Notes: a model not told the origin generated them from the letters alone. A stretch of 55,368 nt of DNA from CALCTE01 sp045585835 (GCA_045585835.1 JAZMZG010000010.1:1-55368); one strand, 5' to 3'. Shown: positions 17,899 through 26,663, counted from the first letter of the stretch. Translations and numbers: made by a program.

Positions 17899-18750
17899 TT
17901 ATGCATTGACCGCTAAAACAACAAGTCTGTTGGTCTCATCTTTTGTATAACAGGTAGACAAGGTGACTATCTGCTTGCCAAAGGCGGGAGTGATGCCCGT
18001 ATCATAAAGCGACTTGCTCTTTGCGTAGTCGACGAATTTATTATACTTTTCTTCATCTTTGAAATCCGTCACGGAATAAATGTAATCATCCATCTTGACA
18101 ACACATACGGCAAAGACCTTGTATTGTCTTGTTCCAAAGGCAGTCGTTTCAAGCTCAAACGTCTGATTTTTCGTAAAATAGCTTTCCTTGGCATAATTTC
18201 TCAATGCGCCGAACATCGTTCCATTATCCATATTGTGACCGTAAAGTATGAGGTGGCCTCCCGAAAGACTGCATCTTCCGTCAACAAAAGGAACTCCGCT
18301 GTTCGTTTTACCGCCGGAAAAGCTGCGGCGAAGATACTTCTCGGGGTCGCTTGGCGTATGCATAACGGGGTAGTTTATCTTCGTGCCCTTTTGATATATC
18401 CAACCTACACAGTCGGAATTCTTTTTTATAAGCTCGGCAAGATTTCTTTTTAAAGCGGGCTCGGCAGGCTTCGAAACAGTCGGTGTTTGCTGAGAGTTAT
18501 CTCCGTCGTTTATTTCGGGTAGGTCGGTTATACCGAGGTCAGTATCGTCGGGAACAGGAGATGTCTGCACGGAATCGTCTGTGCTATCGTCGGCGGTGCC
18601 GTAAAGATTCTGCAGATCTTCAAACTCTTTATTTTCTTTATATTTTTCGAATGTATCTTTAAAAAGCATAATCGCAGAAACAATAAACACCGTTCCGAAA
18701 ACGGCATACAAAATATTAAATATAATTTTACTTTTTCTCTTATGCTTCAT
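17899..18750 (-). CDS. srtB: Class B sortase
   Basis: Membrane-bound transpeptidase that cleaves a surface-protein sorting signal and joins the protein to peptidoglycan or to another protein. With the start at ATG 18750 (GGAGA five bases upstream) the protein has 283 residues. It has a basic N-terminus, a transmembrane helix (9-30), an acidic Ser/Thr/Pro linker (50-98) and the sortase barrel. The triad is visible: His172 (LYGHNMDNG), Cys267 (TLSTC) and Arg274. A longer frame to 18795 runs over the -10 element and lacks a ribosome binding site. No substrate with a clear sorting motif is in the window. First gene of the operon with prfB. Confidence 0.93.
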   Translation of the reverse strand: MKHKRKSKIIFNILYAVFGTVFIVSAIMLFKDTFEKYKENKEFEDLQNLYGTADDSTDDSVQTSPVPDDTDLGITDLPEINDGDNSQQTPTVSKPAEPALKRNLAELIKKNSDCVGWIYQKGTKINYPVMHTPSDPEKYLRRSFSGGKTNSGVPFVDGRCSLSGGHLILYGHNMDNGTMFGALRNYAKESYFTKNQTFELETTAFGTRQYKVFAVCVVKMDDYIYSVTDFKDEEKYNKFVDYAKSKSLYDTGITPAFGKQIVTLSTCYTKDETNRLVVLAVNA

Positions 18751-18785
18751 AACGTCTCCAAGAATATATAAACTTTCACATATAT

Positions 18786-18814
18786 ATTTTACCACATAAA
18801 TCAGCTTCAGTCAA
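18786..18814 (-). promoter_or_regulatory. Promoter of the srtB-prfB operon
   Basis: Minus strand TTGACT, 17 bases, TAAAAT with extended -10 TGTGG, about 36 bp before the srtB ATG. Confidence 0.75.
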
Positions 18815-18913
18815 TAAATAATGAAGCTTTCACCTAAATTTACCTTAATTTAATGTAGAAAAATCCGCTATTTTGTAAGCGTGAAATAAATCAAAAAAAT
18901 ATTTCAAAAAGTA

Positions 18914-18942
18914 TTGATTTTTAACTGACAATGTGATACAAT
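18914..18942 (+). promoter_or_regulatory. Promoter of tRNA-Ser
   Basis: TTGATT, 17 bases, TACAAT with extended -10 TGTGA, about 47 bp before the mature tRNA. Confidence 0.72.
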
Positions 18943-18989
18943 AACTGCACGTGCTTAAAATAAAATAGCTCGTTTTACTTCACGTATAC

Positions 18990-19079
18990 GGAGTTGTACT
19001 CAAGTGGTGAAGAGGCGCCCCTGCTAAGGGTGTAGGTCGAGCAATCGGCGCGAGAGTTCAAATCTCTCCAACTCCGCCA
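18990..19079 (+). tRNA. tRNA-Ser (GCU)
   Basis: The cloverleaf folds by eye. Acceptor GGAGTTG pairs with CAACTCC. The anticodon loop carries GCT (CCCCTGCTAAGGG), reading AGU/AGC. There is a long class II variable arm (TGTAGGTCGAGCAATCGGCGCG) and a T-arm GAGAGTTCAAATCTCTC. The discriminator G and CCA end are encoded. The long variable arm plus GCU identifies serine. Confidence 0.95.
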
Positions 19080-19181
19080 AACAGAAAATCCAAGCCAAAC
19101 GGCTTGGATTTTTTGTTTGGTGAAATACAATCAGAGAGATTTGAAGCAGCGAAAAAAGGCTCCGGTGGAGCGTTTTTGAGC
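19072..19181 (+). repeat. 110-bp direct repeat, copy 1 (starts in the tRNA-Ser 3' end)
   Basis: Starts with ctccgcca, the last bases of the tRNA, then runs through the terminator to gcgtttttgagc. It matches 19263-19372 at a constant offset of 191. Both copies hold a terminator hairpin (aaaatccaagcc / ggcttggatttt, at 19085-19114 in this copy, which ends the tRNA transcript), a gagagatttgaa segment and a small ggctccggtggagc hairpin. Confidence 0.85.
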
Positions 19182-19262
19182 GGTGACCGAAGAATTTTTC
19201 AAAGCATAACCTTTTTGTCAAATCCGAAATGCTTTGAAAAATTCAAGAAAAATCGCTCTTGG

Positions 19263-19372
19263 CTCCGCCAAACAGAAAATCCAAGCCAAACGGCTTGGAT
19301 TTTTTGTTTGGTGAAATACAATCAGAGAGATTTGAAGCAGCGAAAAAAGGCTCCGGTGGAGCGTTTTTGAGC
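19263..19372 (+). repeat. 110-bp direct repeat, copy 2
   Basis: Same 110 bases as 19072-19181 but without a tRNA body; only ctccgcca of the tRNA end is kept. The 81 bases between the copies hold an inverted repeat (gaatttttcaaagcat / atgctttgaaaaattc). The stretch 19373-19633 has no gene: one terminator at 19519-19548 and otherwise unrecognised sequence. Short frames that run across the repeats are not real genes. Confidence 0.85.
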
Positions 19373-19518
19373 CGAAAGCAACGGATTGGTATGGCATCAC
19401 ACGGCAAGCGTGTTTTTGATCAGCTCACTTTAAGAGCTGTAGGTCATCAATATTTTCCTTCGGATTGATTCCATACAAAGCTTCGCATTGATTTGTGCGA
19501 AAGTTTGATTCTTACGCA

Positions 19519-19548
19519 AAAAATCCCACTTTATAAAGCGGGATTTTT
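19519..19548 (-). terminator. Terminator of the OPT-to-acetyltransferase operon
   Basis: Hairpin of aaaaatccc... and ...gggattttt with one wobble, and a T6 tail on the minus strand. It is 86 bp after the acetyltransferase stop. Confidence 0.7.
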
Positions 19549-19633
19549 ATTATTTTTACGTTACCGTGACCTTTTGCACGCATTACCATACTGCCTGTGG
19601 GTTCCGTTTCGGAGCATATCTTATCCTCCGAGC

Positions 19634-20140
19634 TTAAAGCTTTATTTCATATCCGTGTTCGGTAAGCATAACGCCGCCGTCGAAAACGTCGGTGTATTTG
19701 CCCACCGCTTTTGAATATCCGCATTTTAAGTACATTTGCTCTGCGGGAACGTTGAAATCAACGACAAAAAGCCGCAGATACTCGGCGCCTTTTTTACGCG
19801 AAATATCCTCGGCAATACGCATAGTACGCGTGCCGATACCGCTTCGAAGTATGTATGGATCAACGCCCAAACGGTAAAGATAGAGACTTTTTGCCTCGTC
19901 ATCCTCCCAAGCGACCGCCCTCTCGCCTTTACAGCTTTCAAGCAACACGAAAGCGCTTACGAGCGCTTTTTGTTCAAAAACGAGATAAAAGCGCTCGCTT
20001 GCTATGTCTTCTTCAAAGCATCTTGAGGGATATACATCGTCCCAAATGGGTATGTTCTTTGAGTTGAGGTCACTTATAATTTTCCCGTAAAACTCCCGTA
20101 TCATCGGAAGATCGGAGCTTTTTGCAAGTCTTACGTCCAC
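19634..20140 (-). CDS. GNAT-family N-acetyltransferase
   Basis: A 168-residue single-domain GNAT protein, transferring an acyl group from acetyl-CoA to an unknown amine. The acetyl-CoA loop is seen as LGVDPYILRSGIGTRTM (motif A, R-x-x-G-x-G), followed by an AEDISRKKGAEYLRL helix and the motif B segment QMYLKCGY. The start is a GTG at 20140, two bases after the asd stop, with a weak ribosome binding site, so translation is probably coupled. Last gene of a long operon. The substrate is not predictable; the C-terminal EHGYEIKL and WDDVYP segments occur in many clostridial GNATs of unknown role. Confidence 0.85.
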   Translation of the reverse strand: MDVRLAKSSDLPMIREFYGKIISDLNSKNIPIWDDVYPSRCFEEDIASERFYLVFEQKALVSAFVLLESCKGERAVAWEDDEAKSLYLYRLGVDPYILRSGIGTRTMRIAEDISRKKGAEYLRLFVVDFNVPAEQMYLKCGYSKAVGKYTDVFDGGVMLTEHGYEIKL

Positions 20141-20142
20141 TT

Positions 20143-21219
20143 TCAGTCAAAATAACCGAGCTTGCAAAGGAGCTCTGCGGTCAAAAGCGCACCGCCTGCC
20201 GCACCTCTTAAAGTATTGTGAGAAAGTCCGACAAACTTATAGTCGAAAAGTGTATCCTCTCTGAGCCTTCCCGCAGATACGCCCATACCGCCGTAAAGCT
20301 CACGCTCTACGCCCGTCTGAGGACGGTTGTCTTCTTCAAAATAGGTGATAAACTGCTCGGGTGCGGAGGGAAGCTTGTATTCCTGGGGAAGTCCCTTATA
20401 CTCGCTCCACGCCTTGAGTATCTCTTCTTTGGAAGGCTTATTCTCAAAGCTGATAAATACGGTTGCAAGGTGTCCGTCCGTAACGGGTACTCTTATGCAC
20501 TGCGAGGTGATGAGCATTCCGTCAAATGCCTTTATCTGTCCGTCTTCTACCTTACCGAATACCTTTAAGGGTTCCTTTTCGCTCTTTTCCTCTTCACCGC
20601 CGATATAGGGGATAACGTTATCTATCATCTCGGGCCAATCGTTAAAGTTCTTTCCTGCACCCGAAATTGCCTGATAAGTGGAAGCAAGAACGGTCTTGGG
20701 CTTGAACTTCATAAGAGGAGCTATCATGGGAACGTAGCTCTGAATGGAGCAGTTGGGCTTTACCGCAATAAAGCCTCTCTTTGTGCCAAGGCGCTCCTTC
20801 TGCACTTTGATAACCTCGAAATGCTCGGGGTTTATCTCGGGAATTACCATAGGTACGTCGGGAGTCCAACGGTTTGCGGAGTTATTGGATACCACGGGTA
20901 CCTCTGCCTTTGCATAAGACTCCTCAAGCGCCTTTATCTCGTCTTTTTTCATATCTACGGCGCAGAGTATGAAGTCGACCTTACTTGCAACTGCCTCTAC
21001 GTCTGCGGCATTCATAACCGTCATAGCGGCAACCTTTGCGGGAATCTCACCCTTCATCTTCCATCTTCCGCCGAGGGCTTCTTCATATGTTTTTCCGGAA
21101 GAACGCTCGCTTGCGGCGATAGCCGAGATCTCAAACATCGGGTGGTCTGCAAGCAGAGTGATAAATCTCTGACCGACCATACCCGTGCAACCTACGATAC
21201 CAACTTTTTTCTTTTCCAT
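20143..21219 (-). CDS. asd: Aspartate-semialdehyde dehydrogenase
   Basis: NADPH-dependent enzyme that makes aspartate semialdehyde, the branch point to lysine/diaminopimelate, threonine and methionine. The 358-residue protein is of the archaeal/fungal-like subfamily: VGIVGCTGMVGQRFI (NADP loop), SNNSANRWTPDVPMVIPEIN, the catalytic Cys157 in VKPNCSIQ, and GMLITSQCIRVPVTDGH. I start it at ATG 21219 (MEKKK), which has GGAG nine bases upstream. The ATG at 21234 has no ribosome binding site because it follows directly on the preceding stop. It fits the metY gene in the same operon (methionine branch). Confidence 0.95.
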   Translation of the reverse strand: MEKKKVGIVGCTGMVGQRFITLLADHPMFEISAIAASERSSGKTYEEALGGRWKMKGEIPAKVAAMTVMNAADVEAVASKVDFILCAVDMKKDEIKALEESYAKAEVPVVSNNSANRWTPDVPMVIPEINPEHFEVIKVQKERLGTKRGFIAVKPNCSIQSYVPMIAPLMKFKPKTVLASTYQAISGAGKNFNDWPEMIDNVIPYIGGEEEKSEKEPLKVFGKVEDGQIKAFDGMLITSQCIRVPVTDGHLATVFISFENKPSKEEILKAWSEYKGLPQEYKLPSAPEQFITYFEEDNRPQTGVERELYGGMGVSAGRLREDTLFDYKFVGLSHNTLRGAAGGALLTAELLCKLGYFD

Positions 21220-21234
21220 TGTGATCATCTCCAT

Positions 21235-23409
21235 TTATAAAATAATATTATTAAATTCGTGTTCGGAAAGCATCTCGCTCTCTCTCTTGTGGCAGGTGAA
21301 TATCATTATTTGCGTATTTTTCGATATCTCACCTAAAAGTGACAAAAGCTTTTCAAGCCTTTCGTCGTCTATTCTGCCGAATGAATCATCGAATATCAAA
21401 GTGGGAAGCTCATCGGAGAATAACAGTTTTGCAAGTCCGTAGCGAAATGCTACGTATACGAGGTCCTTTGTGCCTGAGGAAAGATAGTCTATGCTCTTTG
21501 GCACACCGTCTATCTCAAGCTGTAAGGACATCTCTTTATCGGCTATTATCAAGCCGTATTTGCCGTGTGATGCTTTTTCAAGAAGCTCTTTTGCGTGCTC
21601 CGCTATCTTTGGAGATACGCCCTGTCTTAAAGTATCGCCGGCATCGGTCAGCGCCTTTATGGCAAGTTCAAGCGCCTCAAATCTACGGTTTTCCGATTCA
21701 AGTGCTTCTTCTACCTCCATAAGCTTTGCGTGTATCTCCGCAGGCTCCTTTGCGGTGGCTTTAAGCACCTCAAGCTTCGTTTGGCACTCGTGGAGCTGAG
21801 AGCTTAACACCTTTTGCTTGTTTTGCAGAAAATCGCTTTCCCGTTTTATCTGCGCCATAGTTTTTTTCGGCGGAGATACGGTTTCTTTTATCTTTTTTAA
21901 ATATTCAAAGTCTGCGCTTTCCATAAGGCGCTTTACCGCAAGAGCTGAAACCTCTACCTTACTCCAAGCATCATCGCATACCTTGAGCTTATTTTGCTCG
22001 TAGATTATCTTCTCGAAAAGCTCTCTGCCTTCAAGCGCTTTATCTTCAAAATATTCCCTTGCCTTATCCTGTGCTGTTTTATAACGCCCTCGGCACTCGC
22101 TTTCGTAAAAAGCCGCACTCGCTTTTTCTTTTTCGTGCTCTTGTCGCCTTTTGGCAATATCAAACATCTTTTCGGCTATCTCTTCGATGTCTTCGTCCTT
22201 ATATCTTATACGCAGCTTTTTAAGCGCCTTTTTCTTCGATATGTTCAAAACAAAAAACAGTATTGCGAAAAGTGCGAGTATTGCCGCTATTATGTATGCC
22301 GTTTTGTTTCGCATATAACCTAAAACGGCAAAAGCTGTTGCACATAAAAGCGAAATCACGGTGAGTGCCGTAAACGCTTTTCTTGCCTTTTTGAGTCTTT
22401 TTGTTTTTTTCAGGTCTTTCGACAAAATCTCTCTGTCGTGGATATCCTCAAAATCCCTGCCCTCTTCTTCAAGGGCAAAGCACCTTGTTTTTGCTTCCTT
22501 TAAAGCATTTTCGCCCGCACGAATCTCCCCTGCGATGATTCCGAGCTCGGTGCTTGAATCCTTGTTCCAAGGCTTATGCAGTTTTTCGCAGAGCGATTCT
22601 GCGTACTTTTTCTTTTCGAGCGTTTCTTTCTTTAGCTTTTCAAGCTCATCAAGAAGCGCCGTCTTTTCATAAAGCTTAAAGTTTTCGTATTCCTCTTCGC
22701 TCTCCTTTGCAACCTCCGCATTTTTTTGAAGCTGGTCTGTGAGCTTTTCTTGAAGTGAACGCAGTGCTATATATTCAGAGTTTTCTTTTTTTGCCTTTTC
22801 AAATTCGTAAACAAGCGTTTCTTTTTGTTCGGAAAGCTCCCAAAGTTTACCGTCCTTACCTATCTTATGCTTGAGTGCGGTACGTTCCTTTTCAAGCGCC
22901 GCCAACGCTTTTTTGGAGCTTATGTCCTCGTCTGCGGAGAACAGTATATTCGAAAGCTGCTGTGAAAGAACGCTTCCGCCTACCGACAGTCCGTCGTTTT
23001 GAAGCGACTGCGTACAAGAAGCATAGGTTTCGTATGGCACTCCCAAAAGATGCTCGCCTATCTCACCCTTTACGTTTACCTTCTCGCCTTTATCCATATC
23101 GTAAAGTATAGCTTCTTCGCTTTTTTGCGTCGTCTTTCTGACTATCTTATACTTTATGCCGTTATGCTCGATGTCCATATAACCCGAACACTCCGAAGTT
23201 CTCCAACTCAGATAATGCTTCTTGTCGTTTTCCGCAACGTTTTTCTTGTTGGCGTGGGAAAATCCGTAAAGCATATACTTGATAAATGCGGCAATACTCG
23301 ATTTCCCAAGCTCGTTTTTGCCGTATATCACGTTAAGGCCCGATGAAAAATCCAAAGTGAGCTTTTCAAGCTTTCCGAAGGACTCTACGAATATTTTTTT
23401 AATGTACAT
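21235..23409 (-). CDS. SbcC/YhaN-like coiled-coil AAA ATPase with central membrane segments
   Basis: A 724-residue SMC/Rad50-type ATPase. Walker A YGKNELGKSS (29-38) opens the protein. A long coiled coil follows (about 190-580), interrupted near residues 345-390 by two hydrophobic segments (FTALTVISLLCATAFAVLGY and IIAAILALFAILFFVLNI). The C-terminus holds the ABC signature-like YLSSGTKDLVYVAFR and Walker B LPTLIFDDSFGRIDDE. Bacillus YhaN has the same layout with membrane segments. It starts just after the SbcD-like nuclease gene, so the two should form a DNA-end-processing complex, perhaps membrane-tethered. AGGAGG precedes the ATG. Confidence 0.88.
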   Translation of the reverse strand: MYIKKIFVESFGKLEKLTLDFSSGLNVIYGKNELGKSSIAAFIKYMLYGFSHANKKNVAENDKKHYLSWRTSECSGYMDIEHNGIKYKIVRKTTQKSEEAILYDMDKGEKVNVKGEIGEHLLGVPYETYASCTQSLQNDGLSVGGSVLSQQLSNILFSADEDISSKKALAALEKERTALKHKIGKDGKLWELSEQKETLVYEFEKAKKENSEYIALRSLQEKLTDQLQKNAEVAKESEEEYENFKLYEKTALLDELEKLKKETLEKKKYAESLCEKLHKPWNKDSSTELGIIAGEIRAGENALKEAKTRCFALEEEGRDFEDIHDREILSKDLKKTKRLKKARKAFTALTVISLLCATAFAVLGYMRNKTAYIIAAILALFAILFFVLNISKKKALKKLRIRYKDEDIEEIAEKMFDIAKRRQEHEKEKASAAFYESECRGRYKTAQDKAREYFEDKALEGRELFEKIIYEQNKLKVCDDAWSKVEVSALAVKRLMESADFEYLKKIKETVSPPKKTMAQIKRESDFLQNKQKVLSSQLHECQTKLEVLKATAKEPAEIHAKLMEVEEALESENRRFEALELAIKALTDAGDTLRQGVSPKIAEHAKELLEKASHGKYGLIIADKEMSLQLEIDGVPKSIDYLSSGTKDLVYVAFRYGLAKLLFSDELPTLIFDDSFGRIDDERLEKLLSLLGEISKNTQIMIFTCHKRESEMLSEHEFNNIIL

Positions 23410-23417
23410 AAGTCCTC

Positions 23418-24512
23418 CTAATCAAATATATTCTCACCCTTTAAAGCCGACATAATATATTTAAGCGCAAGCTTGCTCTTTTTTCTCTCGTCCTCGTCAT
23501 CACTCTCGAGCTGCGGTCTTAATCTCTCGTATACCGCACCTTTTAAGCTTATCTCGCTTTTTATGCTTTCGAAATTGAATCTCGGAACGGTTTGATCAAC
23601 GAGCTCAAGCCTTGCAAGATTTGTCTGTATTTTGGGCAGAGTCTCTATAAGCTCCGAAAGCTCTCCCTTTAGTATAAGGCGAAGCTCGGTCTTGTCGCTG
23701 TATTTGCCCGCAACCTTCTCCATAGCCGCACGAAGCTTCTCGCTCGTTGCAAAATCGGATACGTCAAGCTGCTCTATTTGGAACAAAACGGGGTCGGGCG
23801 ATATAAATTTGAGCGTTCTTTTCCCCTTTGATATCTCTCCGCAAAGGAATCCCTTCGCACCGCACTCATCAAGCGCTCTGCCGCTTATGCAACCGCTGTA
23901 GGTGTACTTTCCGCCGTCATAGCTTTCGCCGCCCTTATGTATATGCCCGAGCGCGATATAGTCCGCATCAAGCGCATCAAGCAGCTTTTTTCTTATGGGG
24001 CAATAGTTTGATAACGGATCCTCCGTGTCTCCGTGGGCGAGGATTATATTTATCCTCTCCTTATCCGCGGGAACAAAATTTTCAAGCGGACATTCTCTCA
24101 TCGCTTTTGACGTAAAGGAATAGCCGTAAACGTCTGTATTTATATCGTCAAAGGAGAATTTCTCCACTCTGTCGCTTTTGAAAATATATGTATTTTCGGG
24201 CCAAAGCACCGAATCGAATATTCCGCCTTGAATATAGGGGTCGTGATTTCCGCCCGCTATTACGAATTTGCAATCGGGAAGTGAGGCGATCTCTCTTGTG
24301 ACGTATGAAAGCGTCTCAAAGCTTAATGCTTCTCCGTCATCAAACATATCGCCCGCTATTAAAAATATTTGCGTTTTTTCAATTCTCGCTCTCTCGACCG
24401 CTTTTGAAAACGCCGAAAGAAGTCCTGTGCGTCTTGCTTTTGCTTCCTTCGACGAGCACGACGAAAAAAGCGTGTCGATATGCATATCCGCACAATGTAG
24501 TATTTTTACCAT
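23418..24512 (-). CDS. SbcD/YhaO-like metallophosphoesterase (DNA exonuclease subunit)
   Basis: A 364-residue calcineurin-like nuclease. All five metal motifs are visible in order: CADMHID, AGDMFDDG, GGNHDP, LAHGDTED and LGHIHKG. The C-terminal third lacks the full SbcD capping domain and resembles Bacillus YhaO. It probably acts as the Mre11-type nuclease partner of the ATPase encoded 8 bp downstream, in repair or processing of DNA ends and hairpins. AAGGAG precedes the ATG. It sits two bases after tmcAL. Confidence 0.9.
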   Translation of the reverse strand: MVKILHCADMHIDTLFSSCSSKEAKARRTGLLSAFSKAVERARIEKTQIFLIAGDMFDDGEALSFETLSYVTREIASLPDCKFVIAGGNHDPYIQGGIFDSVLWPENTYIFKSDRVEKFSFDDINTDVYGYSFTSKAMRECPLENFVPADKERINIILAHGDTEDPLSNYCPIRKKLLDALDADYIALGHIHKGGESYDGGKYTYSGCISGRALDECGAKGFLCGEISKGKRTLKFISPDPVLFQIEQLDVSDFATSEKLRAAMEKVAGKYSDKTELRLILKGELSELIETLPKIQTNLARLELVDQTVPRFNFESIKSEISLKGAVYERLRPQLESDDEDERKKSKLALKYIMSALKGENIFD

Positions 24513-24514
24513 AT

Positions 24515-25648
24515 CTACTCCTTAATAACAAAAGGGGTGCTTCTGTAAACATCGGCAATACAAAGCGTTTTTTCTTGCGCATTAAACGCAAAAAGCGCTC
24601 TTTTTGCCTCTTTATCAAAATATGACGCCGCCTCGTCGCCCAAGCGCCTTACGTCGGCGCTTTTTGACAAAACGGGAACTTTTGAGCGTTTTATCACGGC
24701 GCCCGCCGAGTCCCGTAGCGCAAGGAGCCTTACGTATCTTATAGGCTCGTTCCACTCTTCTTTCCTTATCCCGAGCGCCGTACACAAGCTCATACGGCGA
24801 AGCCTTGCGCTTGTATAATGCTTGACCGAAAGCATTTCGTAATACTCCGAAATGCTCTTTGAGCGTCTTGCACATTCCTTGATTTTAGGCATAAAATCCA
24901 AAGGTACGTCCGCAAACTCACCTTCTGCAAAAACAAGCGACGACAAAAAAGCTCTTTCGTAATTTTTATCGCTTCTCATTCTGCCTTCCGATATAGACTC
25001 TTTGAATATCTTGCTTGCCCTCTCGGGTATATAAAGCGACATATCGCCGCCCTCTTTGACAAGACCTCTCAAAGTTGTTGCGGAGCATATACCCTCCCCT
25101 GTGCTTCGCTTTATCGGTAAAAATTCAATATCGGTGTCCTTTAATGCGTTAATATACTCTACCGCAAGAATATCGTTTGGTGTGTTCGGGAAAGAGCCGC
25201 CGCCGTAAATTTCACGGTATGCAATCTCTCTTGCCTCGGGATATGAATTTTCTTTGAGAAAAGACGATATTTTTTCATCAAGCTCTGCGCTGTAGAGCCT
25301 CTTGCTCATTTTTATAAGCTCCGCCTTTTCCCCGCTCTCGCTTCCGAAAGCAACAACATCGCATATACCCATCTCGTCTATAAGCCGTATCGCCGTTTTC
25401 GCATATATCTGCGCAGGGGCAAGACAATATGCCGAGGGAAGCTCAAATACCGCATCCGCACCGCAGAGTGCGGCGGCTCTTGCCCTATCCGCCGCAGGAA
25501 AAAGCGAGAGCTCTCCCCTTTGAACGAACTCTCCGCTCATGAAGCAGAAGATCTTTTTTTCGGGGTATATACTGCGCACCTTGTCTATTAAAGCAAGGTG
25601 TCCGTTATGAAAAGGATTATATTCGCAAATTATGCCTATCGCTTTCAT
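24515..25648 (-). CDS. tmcAL: tRNA(Met) cytidine acetate ligase (TmcAL, YlbM)
   Basis: Acetate- and ATP-dependent enzyme that makes N4-acetylcytidine at the wobble base of elongator tRNA-Met. The 377 residues begin with the nucleotidyltransferase signature GIICEYNPFHNGHLALI (HxGH). FMSGEFVQRGE, DAVFELPSAYCLAPAQIYA, VVAFGSESG and the later RSTGEGICSATTLRGLV are further family landmarks. Its ATG overlaps the methyltransferase stop (ATGA). Another translation-fidelity gene in a mixed operon. Confidence 0.93.
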   Translation of the reverse strand: MKAIGIICEYNPFHNGHLALIDKVRSIYPEKKIFCFMSGEFVQRGELSLFPAADRARAAALCGADAVFELPSAYCLAPAQIYAKTAIRLIDEMGICDVVAFGSESGEKAELIKMSKRLYSAELDEKISSFLKENSYPEAREIAYREIYGGGSFPNTPNDILAVEYINALKDTDIEFLPIKRSTGEGICSATTLRGLVKEGGDMSLYIPERASKIFKESISEGRMRSDKNYERAFLSSLVFAEGEFADVPLDFMPKIKECARRSKSISEYYEMLSVKHYTSARLRRMSLCTALGIRKEEWNEPIRYVRLLALRDSAGAVIKRSKVPVLSKSADVRRLGDEAASYFDKEAKRALFAFNAQEKTLCIADVYRSTPFVIKE

Positions 25649-26382
25649 AGCTTCCTCAATACAAAATATGCCTTTTCACTCGTCTTGTTAAGAGGTGAAA
25701 AGTCGGTTCCTCCGTAAATTCCGCATATCTCAAATCCCGCCTCTTTTGCAAGGCGCTCGAGCTTTTGTGTACTGTGAAATTTTTGCGTATGCTCCTCATC
25801 GCATCTTTCCCATAAACCGTTTTTCTTTACAAAAAACAGACTTAAGAAAAACTTACATCTCTTGCTTGTCCCGTTATAAGAATTCTGCCAAGACAAAAAT
25901 GCATTTTCGCTTTCCAAAACGTAGCAATTATCCGAATACACGTTCTCGTAACGATATAGGGTATTTACGTCAAAAAGCAAGACCCCGCCTTTTTTAAGGC
26001 ACGAAAAAGCAGACGCAAAAAAGCCCGAAAGTTCTTTGTCGTATAAAAGATAGTTTACGCTGTCAAACGTGGAAATGACAGCATCGAAATCTCCTCCTAC
26101 GCAAAAGCTTCGCATATCGGCTCTGACAAAGCGTATATGCACACCGTCCTCCCTTGCCTTTTTTTCGGCAACGGAAAGAGCGTCTTCGGATATATCGAAG
26201 GCGGTGAGCTTATGGCCCGACTTTGCAAGAGCAAGGGCTATATTCCCCGTACCGCAACCGCAGTCCAAAACGCTTTGACAGTCACCGCCGAGCGTCTTAT
26301 TTATAAAATCCGCATATTCTCCGTAAGGGCAGTCTGCATTAAGCTCGTCATAAAAATAGGAAAGTGCGCTGTAGCTTGTCAT
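25645..26382 (-). CDS. Class I SAM-dependent methyltransferase
   Basis: A 245-residue Rossmann-fold methyltransferase. SAM motif I is VLDCGCGTGNIALALAKSGH, followed by the acidic motif II (LTAFDISEDAL) and DAVISTFDSVNYLL (motif IV). The C-terminal part (EEHTQKFHSTQKLERLAKEAGFEICGIYGG) is typical of small-molecule or unknown-substrate enzymes. It starts with MTSYSALSYFYDELNAD, a common opening for YqeM-like clostridial proteins. It overlaps both neighbours by four bases. The substrate is unknown. Confidence 0.85.
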   Translation of the reverse strand: MTSYSALSYFYDELNADCPYGEYADFINKTLGGDCQSVLDCGCGTGNIALALAKSGHKLTAFDISEDALSVAEKKAREDGVHIRFVRADMRSFCVGGDFDAVISTFDSVNYLLYDKELSGFFASAFSCLKKGGVLLFDVNTLYRYENVYSDNCYVLESENAFLSWQNSYNGTSKRCKFFLSLFFVKKNGLWERCDEEHTQKFHSTQKLERLAKEAGFEICGIYGGTDFSPLNKTSEKAYFVLRKL

Positions 26383-26663
26383 TTCGTTCTGTCAAGCACG
26401 AGCTTATAGCCGTCACAGCCGTACTTTAAGCTGCGGTTTACACGGCTTATCGTAGCGGTGGAAAGTCCCGTTTCGGCAGTAATATCCGTATACTGCTTGC
26501 CGTCTGTGAGCATTTTTGCCGCTTTCATTCTCTTTCCGAGCTCCTGAAGCTCCGAGGCGGTGCATATATCCTCAAAAAAGTTATAACACTCCTCTACGCT
26601 TTCAAGCTTTAGTATGCACTCAAAGAGATAATCATTGTTTGCGTTTTTAAGCTTATCGTTCAT
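26379..26663 (-). CDS. YerC/YecD-type TrpR-superfamily DNA-binding protein
   Basis: 94 residues, all helical. The helix-turn-helix is clear: QYTDITAETGLSTATISRVNRSL, preceded by the family segment FFEDICTASELQELGKRMKAAKML. It is named for resemblance to the Trp repressor, but the ligand is unknown and no tryptophan gene is nearby. AAGGAG precedes the ATG. It lies between metY and the methyltransferase gene (ATGA overlap), so it could regulate this operon, which is not shown. Confidence 0.9.
   Translation of the reverse strand: MNDKLKNANNDYLFECILKLESVEECYNFFEDICTASELQELGKRMKAAKMLTDGKQYTDITAETGLSTATISRVNRSLKYGCDGYKLVLDRTK

Noticed and set aside
19104..19370. Open frames across the tRNA-linked repeats (both strands)
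   Set aside because: They follow the 110-bp repeat exactly, include the tRNA terminator, and have no ribosome binding site or domain.
19072..19372. attL/attR of a prophage or island
   Set aside because: Only 81 bases lie between the copies, and there is no integrase or excisionase in the window. Kept only as a repeat.
26379..26663. True tryptophan repressor TrpR
   Set aside because: The sequence fits the YerC/YecD branch, and there are no trp genes nearby.
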